This document shows, piece after piece, positions 36,735 to 45,681 of a stretch of 64,000 nt of DNA. Every line of letters begins with the position of its first letter. Position 1 is the stretch's first letter. This DNA is from Planctomycetales bacterium (GTDB lineage: Bacteria > Planctomycetota > Planctomycetia > Pirellulales > Pirellulaceae), in contig JAGQOY010000003.1 of the NCBI GenBank assembly GCA_020427005.1, forward strand, positions 1 through 64,000. The letters are read 5' to 3'. Under the pieces are notes generated by a model, which was given only the letters and a program-made list of their open reading frames with translations, made no database searches and was not told where the DNA came from. The position numbers and the translations under genes were made by a program.

Positions 36735-39092
36735 TCAAAATTTGAGTTGATAGAATCGGTTGGACATGAACTGTTCAGCCAAAAATAACCCCGCTACAAA
36801 CAACATTAACAACGGAAACAGCTCACGTCCAAAGCGAGCTTGCCCAACACTACTCTCAACATCGTCTCGATTCGTTGCAATGCGAAAGTTGTTGGCACCA
36901 AGCAGCTCGTTCAATTGTGTTTTTTCAATTCGCTGTAACTGGCTGTCAGCCAAACTAGCATTAACACTGAAACCACGAAGAACAGGTCCACCCAGTTGGC
37001 CCCGCAGGCGATAATTGCCAGGTTGTTCAACAGTTCCCAAACCTAACCAGCCCGCAGAGCTTTCCACTCGGCGGTACTGTGCTGGTGGTGAGAACAAATC
37101 ATATCGACTCGGCCATTTTGTCGTCGGATTATTAAGTGAGATTGGTTCTCCAGCAAGATAATTAACATGACCGGTTTGGGTACCACTGAGCGTGCGAAAA
37201 ACTCCAGTCAATAGCGCCCAAGCAGGCCATGGATCGCGGCCAGACCAAAGCATGTTCCAAACGGTCGAATCTGTCTCCAACGGAGCGGGAATTGGCGTAG
37301 TCAGCGTCACGATTTGCCCTCGTTGTCGTTGCTGCACAATTAGCACCGGCGTGGCGTCTCGGCTCAAGCGACAGAGAACTTGGGTATCCTCTACTAGTGG
37401 CTCAAGGTCCCAAGCTCGCTGAATTGGAAAATCAACCCACGGTACGTCGGCCTGTCCTAACATCCTGAATATCGAATGCGAAGGAGCAACTACTTGTAAA
37501 ATGGTTGCGGTATCTTCCGATGGATACTGTTTGAGTTGAAGGTTCTTACTTGGCAATAAATCGGTTAAAGGATTGCCTGCAATCGATTGTGCTGAGCGAA
37601 TTCCGCTGCCGAGAATTACCAACAGTCCACTTCCATTCTCTACTTGCTGATCCAACTGGGCACTAATTTCTGCGGATAATCCCGGCGGATCGCATAAGCA
37701 AATGACGGGATAGAGAGAAAATTGAACCTGGTTCAACTGAGAGTAACGGATGATTTGGACCGCTGAATCATCGTTATCCGCAGCATTGATATTGACGATA
37801 AACTGTAAATTCCTCGCCAGGTCAGCATCATCGGCAACAATCAGGGTAGGTTGGGGACGATTCGCGAGCACAGTCAAGTAGCGTGTGTTATCAAGCGTCA
37901 GAGGATCCGCCTTGGACATGCGTATTTCAAAATGATGCGTACCTTCTTCCAACGGCTTGGAGGTTAATTCAACTACTGAGGAAGCTCCAGGTTGAAGCGA
38001 TACGACCTTCCTATCAACTACGTGCTGCTGAGGTGTTTCTAGTTTTTCGTTACGAATAATAGGCAACCGAGGATCTTGCTCTTCTTGCAGAAGTTCCACC
38101 GTAACGTTTTCAGTTTCGGAACCGCCAGCTGGGCATACGACTGGTACTTGGATTCGAGCGTCAGTTCCCACAGTCACGGACTCTAAATCGCAAGTCAAAT
38201 CTCCGAGTTGCCAATTCGACGAATCAACGCTACCTAAATCAATGATTTGAACAAGCACTTCGTCCGGGTACTCAGTCAAGATTTCAGACAATTCACTAGG
38301 TGTGCCTGACCATGACACTGCTGATAAATCAGTTAGTATGTAGATTTCTTTGCGTTCTAGCTCACTTTTTTGTACCAATTCAAGTGCTATTCGCAATCGA
38401 GAAAGCAAATCGACACGTGCGGCGCCCGCTTGAGTGAGCTTGAGTTGTTTCTTGGCTGAAGCCGGGTCGAGACTCAGGGCATTGATCGGAACCCCGCTAA
38501 TAATGCCAACTTGGGATTCGATGGGAAGCTGTTCGAGAATCCATTCGCCCATTTCTTGGGCTGCTTCCATTCGTAATTTGTTGTTGAATCGGTACTGCAT
38601 CGTTGGGCCGTTATCAAAGATAATTGCCGCAGCTACTGGAGAACCTTGGTCGGTATTAGGCATGCTAGGCCCACCTGCGATCGTCGCGGCTCCCCACCAT
38701 AAAGTGATACACCATAGCAACAAAGCCGTTAGGGAAGCTACCAATCTTGCGCCGCGCGAGCGATTGGTAACGATGGCCACTAGCGCAACGATGGAGGCGA
38801 GAAACGCGCATACGCCAACCAAAGAGATTCCGATTATTCCACCAAGCATGGCGGAATGCACACGCGGCCGAGCTACGGCCAGAACGATAGCGGCCAGCAA
38901 GAGAATACGCAGTAGCATTAGCAGGAAATGTCGCAACCGCCAGCTACTCGCTTTTTCCTGCGTCGTTTGGCGAACAAATCGCAGAGCAGGAAAATCAACA
39001 AGCTGAGGCTCTCGTTGACCATACAAATGCAGAATCACGGGAACACTTAGCACTGCCAGACCTGCAAGCACTGATAGATGGAGGAAACTCAT
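36735..39092 (-). CDS. BatA-like membrane protein
   Basis: The N-terminus is the BatA/aerotolerance-regulator domain: membrane segments at about 3-22 and 55-74, with VDFPALRFVRQT between them. Two more membrane segments lie at 86-108 and 117-136. A VWA-like domain follows (about 150-320), but the DxSxS metal site is degenerate, reading FDNGPTMQ around Asp160. After a beta-rich region and a second alpha/beta domain there is a last membrane segment (about 760-777). It starts two bases from the DUF58 stop. In the Bat/Moo systems such proteins partner a MoxR ATPase. The lost metal site suggests a structural rather than ligand-binding role (inference). Confidence 0.85.
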   Translation of the reverse strand: MSFLHLSVLAGLAVLSVPVILHLYGQREPQLVDFPALRFVRQTTQEKASSWRLRHFLLMLLRILLLAAIVLAVARPRVHSAMLGGIIGISLVGVCAFLASIVALVAIVTNRSRGARLVASLTALLLWCITLWWGAATIAGGPSMPNTDQGSPVAAAIIFDNGPTMQYRFNNKLRMEAAQEMGEWILEQLPIESQVGIISGVPINALSLDPASAKKQLKLTQAGAARVDLLSRLRIALELVQKSELERKEIYILTDLSAVSWSGTPSELSEILTEYPDEVLVQIIDLGSVDSSNWQLGDLTCDLESVTVGTDARIQVPVVCPAGGSETENVTVELLQEEQDPRLPIIRNEKLETPQQHVVDRKVVSLQPGASSVVELTSKPLEEGTHHFEIRMSKADPLTLDNTRYLTVLANRPQPTLIVADDADLARNLQFIVNINAADNDDSAVQIIRYSQLNQVQFSLYPVICLCDPPGLSAEISAQLDQQVENGSGLLVILGSGIRSAQSIAGNPLTDLLPSKNLQLKQYPSEDTATILQVVAPSHSIFRMLGQADVPWVDFPIQRAWDLEPLVEDTQVLCRLSRDATPVLIVQQRQRGQIVTLTTPIPAPLETDSTVWNMLWSGRDPWPAWALLTGVFRTLSGTQTGHVNYLAGEPISLNNPTTKWPSRYDLFSPPAQYRRVESSAGWLGLGTVEQPGNYRLRGQLGGPVLRGFSVNASLADSQLQRIEKTQLNELLGANNFRIATNRDDVESSVGQARFGRELFPLLMLFVAGLFLAEQFMSNRFYQLKF

Positions 39093-39094
39093 GC

Positions 39095-39988
39095 CTAACG
39101 CCCTCGTCTGCGCAAGAGGTACTCCATTAATGCTTTATCGTAAGGTTGGCTAGTGTCCAGTGGTACATAATCAATTCGACTTTCGGTGAGTTCCTTATCG
39201 TACCGAGCCCGAATACTGGCCACCGTTTGCCGATAATCTTCAGCTGCATCGGCCGCTCGCACGGATTGGCTGGCTCCCGTCTCAGGATCGCGCAATTGAA
39301 CCATCCCTTGAAATGGAAAGGTTACTTCAGCTTCGTCGAGAACGTGGAAAACAATGATATCATGTCCTGCAAAACGCAAGTTCCGCAGAGAATTCAACAT
39401 GGACTTTTCGTCAGTGAGCAAGTCACTCATCAGCATGATCAGGCTACGATGTCTCAGCATAGCAGCCAATTGATTTATGGAACTCGCCAGATCCGTTTCA
39501 CCGGCAACTTGCAGTTTAGTCAAATGCGAAAGAATCGTTGGCAATTGGCTGCGACGACTGCGCGGGGGTACGCTGGCTCCGAGTTTGGTATCAAAGGTTA
39601 TTAGCCCTACCGGATCTTGTTGTTGGATCATCAAATAACTGAGCGCGGCCGCCAGGCAAATGCTGTAGTCCAACTTCGTCAACTGTTGCCGATAGGTATA
39701 GTCCATGGACTTACTGAGGTCGATCGCCAGATAACCTGTGAGATTCGTCTCGGATTCGAACTTCTTCACGTAATACTTGCCGGTTTTTGCGTACGCGACC
39801 CAGTCAATATCCTTGGGATCGTCGCCGTGCGCATAACGACGGTGTTCGCTAAATTCAACGCTAAAACCGTGAAAAGGACTTGCGTGTAGGCCCTGGAGAA
39901 ATCCTCGAACAACCATCTTTGCGCGCAAGTCCAATCGCTTGATTTGAGCGGCAAGCTCAGGTTTCAAATACTGTTCAACAGCTACCAT
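39095..39988 (-). CDS. DUF58 family protein
   Basis: The 297-residue protein carries the DUF58 signature RRYAHGDDPKDIDWVAYAKTGKYYVK (positions 51-76, shown in two overlapping parts: RRYAHGDDPKDIDW and DWVAYAKTGKYYVK) and then a VWA-like fold with DLSKSMD (Asp90, Ser92, Ser94), a complete metal site. There is no signal peptide; it should be cytoplasmic. DUF58 genes follow moxR in many genomes and are thought to be MoxR clients or adaptors. It ends two bases before the BatA-like gene and begins 65 bases after moxR. Confidence 0.92.
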   Translation of the reverse strand: MVAVEQYLKPELAAQIKRLDLRAKMVVRGFLQGLHASPFHGFSVEFSEHRRYAHGDDPKDIDWVAYAKTGKYYVKKFESETNLTGYLAIDLSKSMDYTYRQQLTKLDYSICLAAALSYLMIQQQDPVGLITFDTKLGASVPPRSRRSQLPTILSHLTKLQVAGETDLASSINQLAAMLRHRSLIMLMSDLLTDEKSMLNSLRNLRFAGHDIIVFHVLDEAEVTFPFQGMVQLRDPETGASQSVRAADAAEDYRQTVASIRARYDKELTESRIDYVPLDTSQPYDKALMEYLLRRRGR

Positions 39989-40053
39989 AACAGGGTTTAG
40001 CCAAAGCTAGACTTGCAAACTTGTTTAAGCAGAAAACCAATTGCATTAAATTC

Positions 40054-41082
40054 CTAGTTTTGCCCACCTTCAAACTTAGGAATGGTGGGCTCTGGAATCT
40101 CTTTCAACAGTCGCTGGACGATTTTCTCGCTCGTCATGCCATCTGCTTGAGCTTGAAAGTTAGTACTCACGCGGTGTCTCAAAACTGGAACAGCTACTCG
40201 ACGAATGTCATCAAGGGCAATGCTGAAGCGCCCATCCATTGCGGCCATGGCTTTGCCGCCGTTGATTAGAAACTGGCCCGCTCTCGGTCCAGCTCCCCAG
40301 TCTACTAACTCCCGCACAAAATTCGGGGCACGCTCATCTGCAGGACGAGTTGCACGCACTAGGTGCGCAACATACTTAACAATGAACGGACTGACCGCCA
40401 CGCTTTGTACGAGTTTTTGTATGTTGAGGATAGCGCGAGCCGAAAGAATCTTGCTTACCTCAGGTTTTTCATTTCGCGTGGTAGCTAGCAAAATTCGCTC
40501 TTCTTCATCGGCGGAAGGATATCCGACAATAATATTGAACATAAATCGATCCAATTGTGCCTCCGGCAGAGGATACGTGCCTTCCTGTTCGATCGGATTC
40601 TGAGTCGCGATAGTGAAGAATGGATCTGGCAAATCATAGGTTGTTCTACCAACAGAGACCTCCCGTTCCTGCATAGCTTGCAGTAGAGCAGCCTGGGTTT
40701 TCGGTGGCGTTCGATTGATTTCATCGGCAAGCAAAATGTTTGTAAAGATTGGCCCTTCGACGAAACGGAACTGTCGTCGTCCTTGCTCATCTTCGTCCAA
40801 AACATTAGTACCCGTAATATCCGATGGCATAAGGTCTGGAGTGAATTGGATGCGATTGAAATTCACGTCCACGATGCGTGCTAGAGAGCTTACCATCAGC
40901 GTTTTTGCAAGTCCGGGGACGCCTTCCAGAAGGCAATGACCTCGCGTAAAGATGGCTGCCAACAGTTGCTCAATAACTTCATCTTGGCCTATGACGACTT
41001 TAGCCAATTCCTGCCGCATCGTATCTCGATGTTCGCGGAATTCACGAAGTAGGTCGCCGACATTTTTGGGTTTATTGGTCAC
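40054..41082 (-). CDS. MoxR-type AAA+ ATPase
   Basis: Walker A is GVPGLAKT (54-61), Walker B ILLADEINRTPPKTQ with Asp120 and Glu121, and the sensor region reads FFTIATQNPIEQEGTYPLPEAQLDRF (split here: FFTIATQNPIEQ, then GTYPLPEAQLDRF). The 342 residues are standard for the family. MoxR ATPases assist maturation of metalloenzymes or membrane complexes together with VWA proteins. The GTG start at 41082 gives the normal N-terminus; no strong Shine-Dalgarno sequence is seen. It is the first gene of the moxR-DUF58-BatA-VWA unit and is divergent from the DUF4159 gene across about 165 bases. Confidence 0.94.
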   Translation of the reverse strand: MTNKPKNVGDLLREFREHRDTMRQELAKVVIGQDEVIEQLLAAIFTRGHCLLEGVPGLAKTLMVSSLARIVDVNFNRIQFTPDLMPSDITGTNVLDEDEQGRRQFRFVEGPIFTNILLADEINRTPPKTQAALLQAMQEREVSVGRTTYDLPDPFFTIATQNPIEQEGTYPLPEAQLDRFMFNIIVGYPSADEEERILLATTRNEKPEVSKILSARAILNIQKLVQSVAVSPFIVKYVAHLVRATRPADERAPNFVRELVDWGAGPRAGQFLINGGKAMAAMDGRFSIALDDIRRVAVPVLRHRVSTNFQAQADGMTSEKIVQRLLKEIPEPTIPKFEGGQN

Positions 41083-41247
41083 AGAGCACGGTTTCTAATA
41101 TCGAAGTTAGTGATATTCTTGGGAAAATAAAGCAACTAGCAGGATAACTTTACTCGACGTACGAAAAGCCCTTCGTAATTCTCGGTCCGGTGTAGACCTT
41201 GGGTAGCTGGAACTGAAATCCGAAGATTGACAGCTGAGGACAACAGC

Positions 41248-43572
41248 ATGACGTCAGATATCAAAATTGTTGTAATTGCCATTCTATCATTTGTGTTGGT
41301 AGCAGGCGAATCGCGCGCGCAGGACGTAAATGCCAGGGAGGTCCAAGCAGCCATCGATCTGACGGTGAATTCCCTGTTGAAATATAACTCCCCAGATGGC
41401 AGATGGCCTGAATATGAACCGAGTCGCTACGAATTGGGCTCAACATGCCTAGTAGCTCTCGCATTGATCAATGCAGGAGTTGATCCGGAGCGTGATCGTT
41501 TGGCAAGGGTGCTGCGACAAATCAATTCCAAGCAGCTGGACACAACCTACACTGTGGCTTTGCAGATCATGGTTCTGGCTGCGGCCAATCCCCGGCAATA
41601 TGCACCAATGATTCAAGCAAATACCGAGTGGCTAGCCAGTGCGCAGACTCCCGAGGGGGGGTGGACTTATGGCAAGGGAGGCAATGGTGGAGACCCATCG
41701 AACAGTCAATTTGCTCTGCTGGCACTGCATGAGGCACAACGAGCTGGAGCCAAACTGGATGCAGGGACTTGGAGACGAGTGTTCGGCAGAGCAAAGAACT
41801 ATTGGGAAGCATTTCAAAAAGGTGATGGCAGCTTTGGCTATAACCTCAATGGCCAGTCGTCTGGCAGCATGACATGTGCCGGCATCGCCTCGCTGGTTAT
41901 CATTGGTGCCCAACTCGACGAATTGGAGTCCAGTGCCACAGAGCAAATAAATTGCTGTGGTCAAATCCAAGATCAGCAGGATCGGATTGGTCGTGCCCTA
42001 GAATGGCTTGGACGCTCATTTAGCGTGACACGGAATCCTGGCGAAACAGCACATCAGTTTTACTATCTTTATGCCTTGGAACGCGTCGGTCGAATGACCG
42101 GTCAGCGCTATATTGGCGGTCACGACTGGTACCGCGAAGGTGCACAAGCGCTGATTGGCTACCAAGACAAAATCACGGGACTGTTTCGCTCCCCTAATCG
42201 AGAATTACTTGGAAATGACTATACGGAAACCGCGTTCGCCTTGTTATTTTTGGCCAAAGGCAAACGACAAATCGTCATCAACCGTTTGCAATTCGGTGAG
42301 GACGATGATTGGAACCACCATCCAGTAGCCATTCAAAACTTGACTGGACATACAGAGAACGCATGGAAACGTGAATTAGCGTGGCAGAACATCGATTTGG
42401 ACCGTGCCACTTTGCCCGATTTGCTTGAAACGCCCGTTCTGTTTATCAGCGGTTCAAAAGCCCCCGAGTTTTCTCGCGCTCAAAAACAATTACTAAAGGA
42501 TTATGTTGAAGAACAGGGAGGCTTTATCTTTGCCGAGGCGAATCATGGTAACGATTGCAACGGCCGAGCTTTCGAAGAATATTTTCAGCGCCTAGTGATC
42601 GAACTCTTTGAATCGCCGCTTGAGAAAATACCGCCAGAACATCCCATCTGGTATGCCGAATCGCGATTAACGGTTGATGACATGCCGCCAGGCGCCTGGC
42701 TATACGGAGTCAATACATGCTGTCGGCTGGGGGTTGTATATTCGCCAGTAAGCTTGACTTGTCGCTGGGAGTTGAATCCTCCTTACGGCACACCTTCAGA
42801 ACGGAATGCAGCCGTCCAACGAGAACTAGACAACTTTGCGAAACTTGGCGTAAACGTATTGTCATATGCAACCGGAAAAGAGCTAAAACAAAAGCTCGAC
42901 ACGGTTTCTATCCTGGAAGAAGCCGTTCAGTTGGCACCTACGGATCGGGGTGTATTTCGGTTGCCAAAAATTACACACAACGCAGGCTCCAATGATGCCC
43001 CCAAAGCCGTATCGAACCTCGTCGAGTGGTTACACCGCGAAAACCCGTTTCAAATGTCCAGCGAACAAACTTTGGTGCCGATAACAGCTAGCGTTTTACA
43101 AGAATTCCCTATTCTTTACATCCACGGGCGCGGCGAACTACGTTTCACGGAACTACAACGCGAGACACTGCGAGACTACTTATCTAACGGGTTTATTCTA
43201 GGTGATGCCATCTGTGGCGATGAGCAGTTCGCTCAGAGTTTCCGGCGCGAAATGCAACTCATTCTTGGCGAGCCCCTTACGCCTTTGACGGGTAACCACC
43301 CACTATTAACCCCGGGATTCGGAGGATTTGACGTACGCAATGTACAAATAATAGACCCGACGACGACTGAAGATCAAATAATAGGCGTTACGCGGCGTAT
43401 TCAGCCCATTCTTGAAACTGCAAAAATTGGCGAACGATTGGCTGTTGTGTTTTCCCCTTTGGATATGAGCTGTGCGCTGGAAAGCCGACATTCATTGCAA
43501 TGCAGGGGTTACATTCGAGAAGATGCAGCCCGTATCGGGATCAACATTCTGTTGTACGCACTGCAAAACTAG
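41248..43572 (+). CDS. Exported squalene-cyclase-like repeat protein with two DUF4159 domains
   Basis: I chose the ATG at 41248, preceded by GAGG at about nine bases; a TTG seven codons upstream is weaker. A signal peptide (about 1-25) leads into prenyltransferase/squalene-cyclase-type helical repeats (about 28-335) with QTPEGGWTYG, KGDGSFGYN and GLFRSPN motifs. Two DUF4159 domains follow (about 345-555 and 566-774); each includes a strand like PVLFISG or PILYIHG followed by a helix and a glycine-rich turn. DUF4159 has a glutamine-amidotransferase-like fold of unknown function, often near MoxR genes, as here (divergent). A twin DUF4159 arrangement is notable. Function unknown. Confidence 0.82.
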   Translation: MTSDIKIVVIAILSFVLVAGESRAQDVNAREVQAAIDLTVNSLLKYNSPDGRWPEYEPSRYELGSTCLVALALINAGVDPERDRLARVLRQINSKQLDTTYTVALQIMVLAAANPRQYAPMIQANTEWLASAQTPEGGWTYGKGGNGGDPSNSQFALLALHEAQRAGAKLDAGTWRRVFGRAKNYWEAFQKGDGSFGYNLNGQSSGSMTCAGIASLVIIGAQLDELESSATEQINCCGQIQDQQDRIGRALEWLGRSFSVTRNPGETAHQFYYLYALERVGRMTGQRYIGGHDWYREGAQALIGYQDKITGLFRSPNRELLGNDYTETAFALLFLAKGKRQIVINRLQFGEDDDWNHHPVAIQNLTGHTENAWKRELAWQNIDLDRATLPDLLETPVLFISGSKAPEFSRAQKQLLKDYVEEQGGFIFAEANHGNDCNGRAFEEYFQRLVIELFESPLEKIPPEHPIWYAESRLTVDDMPPGAWLYGVNTCCRLGVVYSPVSLTCRWELNPPYGTPSERNAAVQRELDNFAKLGVNVLSYATGKELKQKLDTVSILEEAVQLAPTDRGVFRLPKITHNAGSNDAPKAVSNLVEWLHRENPFQMSSEQTLVPITASVLQEFPILYIHGRGELRFTELQRETLRDYLSNGFILGDAICGDEQFAQSFRREMQLILGEPLTPLTGNHPLLTPGFGGFDVRNVQIIDPTTTEDQIIGVTRRIQPILETAKIGERLAVVFSPLDMSCALESRHSLQCRGYIREDAARIGINILLYALQN

Positions 43573-43574
43573 CA

Positions 43575-43622
43575 ACCTAATCCTCGGAGACCCTAATCCT
43601 GGGAAACCCTAATCCTGGGAAA
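43575..43622. repeat. 16-base tandem repeat, three copies
   Basis: The unit CCCTAATCCTGGGAAA is perfect at 43591-43606 and 43607-43622; the first copy (43575-43590, ACCTAATCCTCGGAGA) differs at three positions. It begins three bases after the stop of the DUF4159 gene. Each unit contains CCC and GGG, so it could form small hairpins. Confidence 0.92.
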
Positions 43623-43712
43623 CATAGTATCCTAGTGATAAATTCAATCACCGGAACCTGGCCCCTCACCGGATGTCTTGAAGCCGCAGCTTGTGTTGAT
43701 GCAAGACTATTA

Positions 43713-44048
43713 CTAGGGTTTACGGACCGGGTTGTACACACTCCGGCTCCGTTGATCCCATCGGTAATGATCGCCGAAAGGGGTCTCTATCTCGCGAGTA
43801 TTTGTCAATCCAGCAGCGAACAATCGGTGCAAATGGTCATCTGGCCACATCTGCGTTTTCAGGTAGTACTCATGCGCAAGGCTATTCAGTTTCTCAATGT
43901 TGTTGATATCCGACTTGGCCTCAGCCGTACTCCGTTGGGGAACAAGCCAAGATGATGCGACGCCAACTACCGCAAATACTATCAATGTCGAAACGAGAAA
44001 CTCAATAAGTGAAAAACCACTCCAATGATGAATTTGCTTTTTGTTCAC
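43713..44048 (-). CDS. Orphan type II secretion/type IV pseudopilin
   Basis: The N-terminus has a class III prepilin signal: a basic leader, then GFSLIEFLVSTLIVFAVVGVA, with cleavage expected after Gly and Glu at +5. A short soluble domain of about 80 residues follows (TPFGDHYRW near the C-terminus). The length (111) is short for a pilin but acceptable for a minor pseudopilin. The GTG start is used because it is the only one giving the leader. No other secretion or pilus genes are nearby, so its machinery must be encoded elsewhere. Confidence 0.8.
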   Translation of the reverse strand: MNKKQIHHWSGFSLIEFLVSTLIVFAVVGVASSWLVPQRSTAEAKSDINNIEKLNSLAHEYYLKTQMWPDDHLHRLFAAGLTNTREIETPFGDHYRWDQRSRSVYNPVRKP

Positions 44049-44525
44049 AATTCGGACTCGTCATATTGAATGGTCTGAAATGGATGGAGGGGAGATGGTT
44101 ACCTTCGCGTACGCACCCACGTAAGGCTAGGCCGCTCCAACCGCGATTCCTAGTTTTCGATACCAACATGCGATGTTAGTTTCTGATGGAGGTGGGCCTA
44201 CAGCGATCTTGGCAATTGTACCAGCGAGATGATCTCAGCCGTCTGGTCAGTGTTCGTTCGTAAGGATCGAATAGCGAGCAAACAAACGAACAAGGGTAGC
44301 CATTCGACAACCAATTCCCCTCGACTTCCCATTGCTGGCAAAGACGGTTTTTGGGGAAGGGTACGTGCGTCGCAAGACAGTTAATGGCGAGATTCCGCCG
44401 AGAATCGGGTTAGACCTCATATAGAGTGCCAGAACAAGCTTTTGAATTACTGAACTGGCGGTTTATGTGGTATTCAATCAAAGATTAGTTTGAAGCCATG
44501 CTTGTCGGCGTTCCGATGAAGGTAG

Positions 44526-44554
44526 TGACGGAAATGTTGGCTACATTTCCGTCA
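44526..44554. repeat. Perfect 12-base inverted repeat
   Basis: TGACGGAAATGT and ACATTTCCGTCA pair perfectly around a 5-base loop (TGGCT). It could be a hairpin within a structured RNA or a dyad operator. Confidence 0.75.
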
Positions 44555-44718
44555 TACTGCATATTTTACGCTTGAGGTAAACGGGCAATTTACCTGAGGC
44601 GGACCTCTCCCGCTGAGTGGGTGGGGCAACTTTGTTGCAGGTACGCATTGATTTGCGAGGGGCACGTTGGGCGACAGGCCTACTCGAAAACGATGGTAAG
44701 ATATGCAGGCTATGGGCT

Positions 44719-44760
44719 GCCCCAGGGTACAGGCACAGTACCCTGGGGCTTGCTCTTTTT
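44719..44760 (+). terminator. Strong intrinsic-terminator-like hairpin
   Basis: GCCCCAGGGTAC and GTACCCTGGGGC form a perfect 12-base-pair, GC-rich stem with a 7-base loop, followed by TTGCTCTTTTT. No protein gene ends just upstream on the plus strand, so it may end an unannotated RNA. Confidence 0.7.
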
Positions 44761-45288
44761 CATCTTCCCGTATCCTTATCCGCACTTGACTTTTTCCTCT
44801 GGCGTGTTCAAGTCGCCCCTCATGCGGATTTTCTAAAAGAATCCATTCTTGGACCCTAATCTCTCTTATTGAAGTAAGCGGATCCCATCGAAGTGGGTCT
44901 TCAGGGCTGCCAAAGACGGTTTCTCCGATTTTGAAGAAACTTGCACTTTACACCCTTCGTACGTGCTGGTGCATAGCCCACAAAAATGTGGCGTAGTAGT
45001 TTTTGACTTCTATTCTCGTCAACCAAGAGTTCGTTACTCGGTTTCGGTTTATCACGATAAAGACGATTGTAGTAGCTAGAGAATCCTGAGTGGTCACAAC
45101 CTAGTATAAAAATTACTCAATTGATTATTCAAGGACTGGGCACATCCTAATCTTGCAATGGTTGTGTGTTTGTAGTTGCAATCTGTTTCATTCCTGTGTG
45201 ACTTCTGACGAGTTGACTTCGTTTCTTAGTATCCTACGAAAGTCAACCACATCCAGCCGTCCGTACCAAAGCAAGAGTAAAGACTCCA

Positions 45289-45651
45289 ATGACGAAAAAA
45301 GTGCTGCTAGTTGACGACAACCCAACTCTGTTACGTGCTCTGGGCCGTGTACTAGAGGAGAGATTTGACATTGAGACGGCCGAGAGCGGAACGCGTGCCC
45401 TCGAAATGCTCGAACAAGAAGCATTCGATGTGTTGATCAGCGATTTTAAGATGCCATCTATGAATGGCATTCAGCTTGTCACTCAAGTGCAAAAGGAATG
45501 GCCTAATACGAGGTGTATGATATTAACCGGCAACCAGGATGAGGACTCTTTAAACCAAGCCACGAACATCGCTAAGGCTTATCGTTTGCTTTTGAAGCCA
45601 ATGCCAGTTACGGAATTGATCAATGCTATTGAGGAGGCGGTAAGAGAATAA
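45289..45651 (+). CDS. CheY-like single-domain response regulator
   Basis: A 120-residue receiver domain with acidic residues Asp9/Asp10, phospho-acceptor Asp52 (LISDFKMPSMNG), Thr in ILTGNQ and Lys in LLLKPMP. There is no output domain. It ends 30 bases before the CHASE/PAS histidine kinase gene, its probable phosphodonor. It may act as a phosphate relay or diffusible signal. Confidence 0.92.
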   Translation: MTKKVLLVDDNPTLLRALGRVLEERFDIETAESGTRALEMLEQEAFDVLISDFKMPSMNGIQLVTQVQKEWPNTRCMILTGNQDEDSLNQATNIAKAYRLLLKPMPVTELINAIEEAVRE

Positions 45652-45681
45652 TGGTCGATTCCAGACGGAGTAATCGGGCAA

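Larger units (their letters stand above)
44049..45288. other. Gene-free stretch of about 1.24 kb with several hairpins
   Basis: No open frame here reads as protein. Between 44526 and 44750 there are four inverted repeats: two strong ones annotated separately, a seven-base-pair stem (AGGTAAA at 44575-44581 with TTTACCT at 44589-44595), and GCAAC/GTTGC at 44626-44638. A structured transcript on the plus strand ending near 44760 is possible. Confidence 0.55.

Noticed and set aside
44049..45288. tRNA or rRNA gene in the long gap
   Set aside because: No cloverleaf or TTCGA-type arm in the right context was found.
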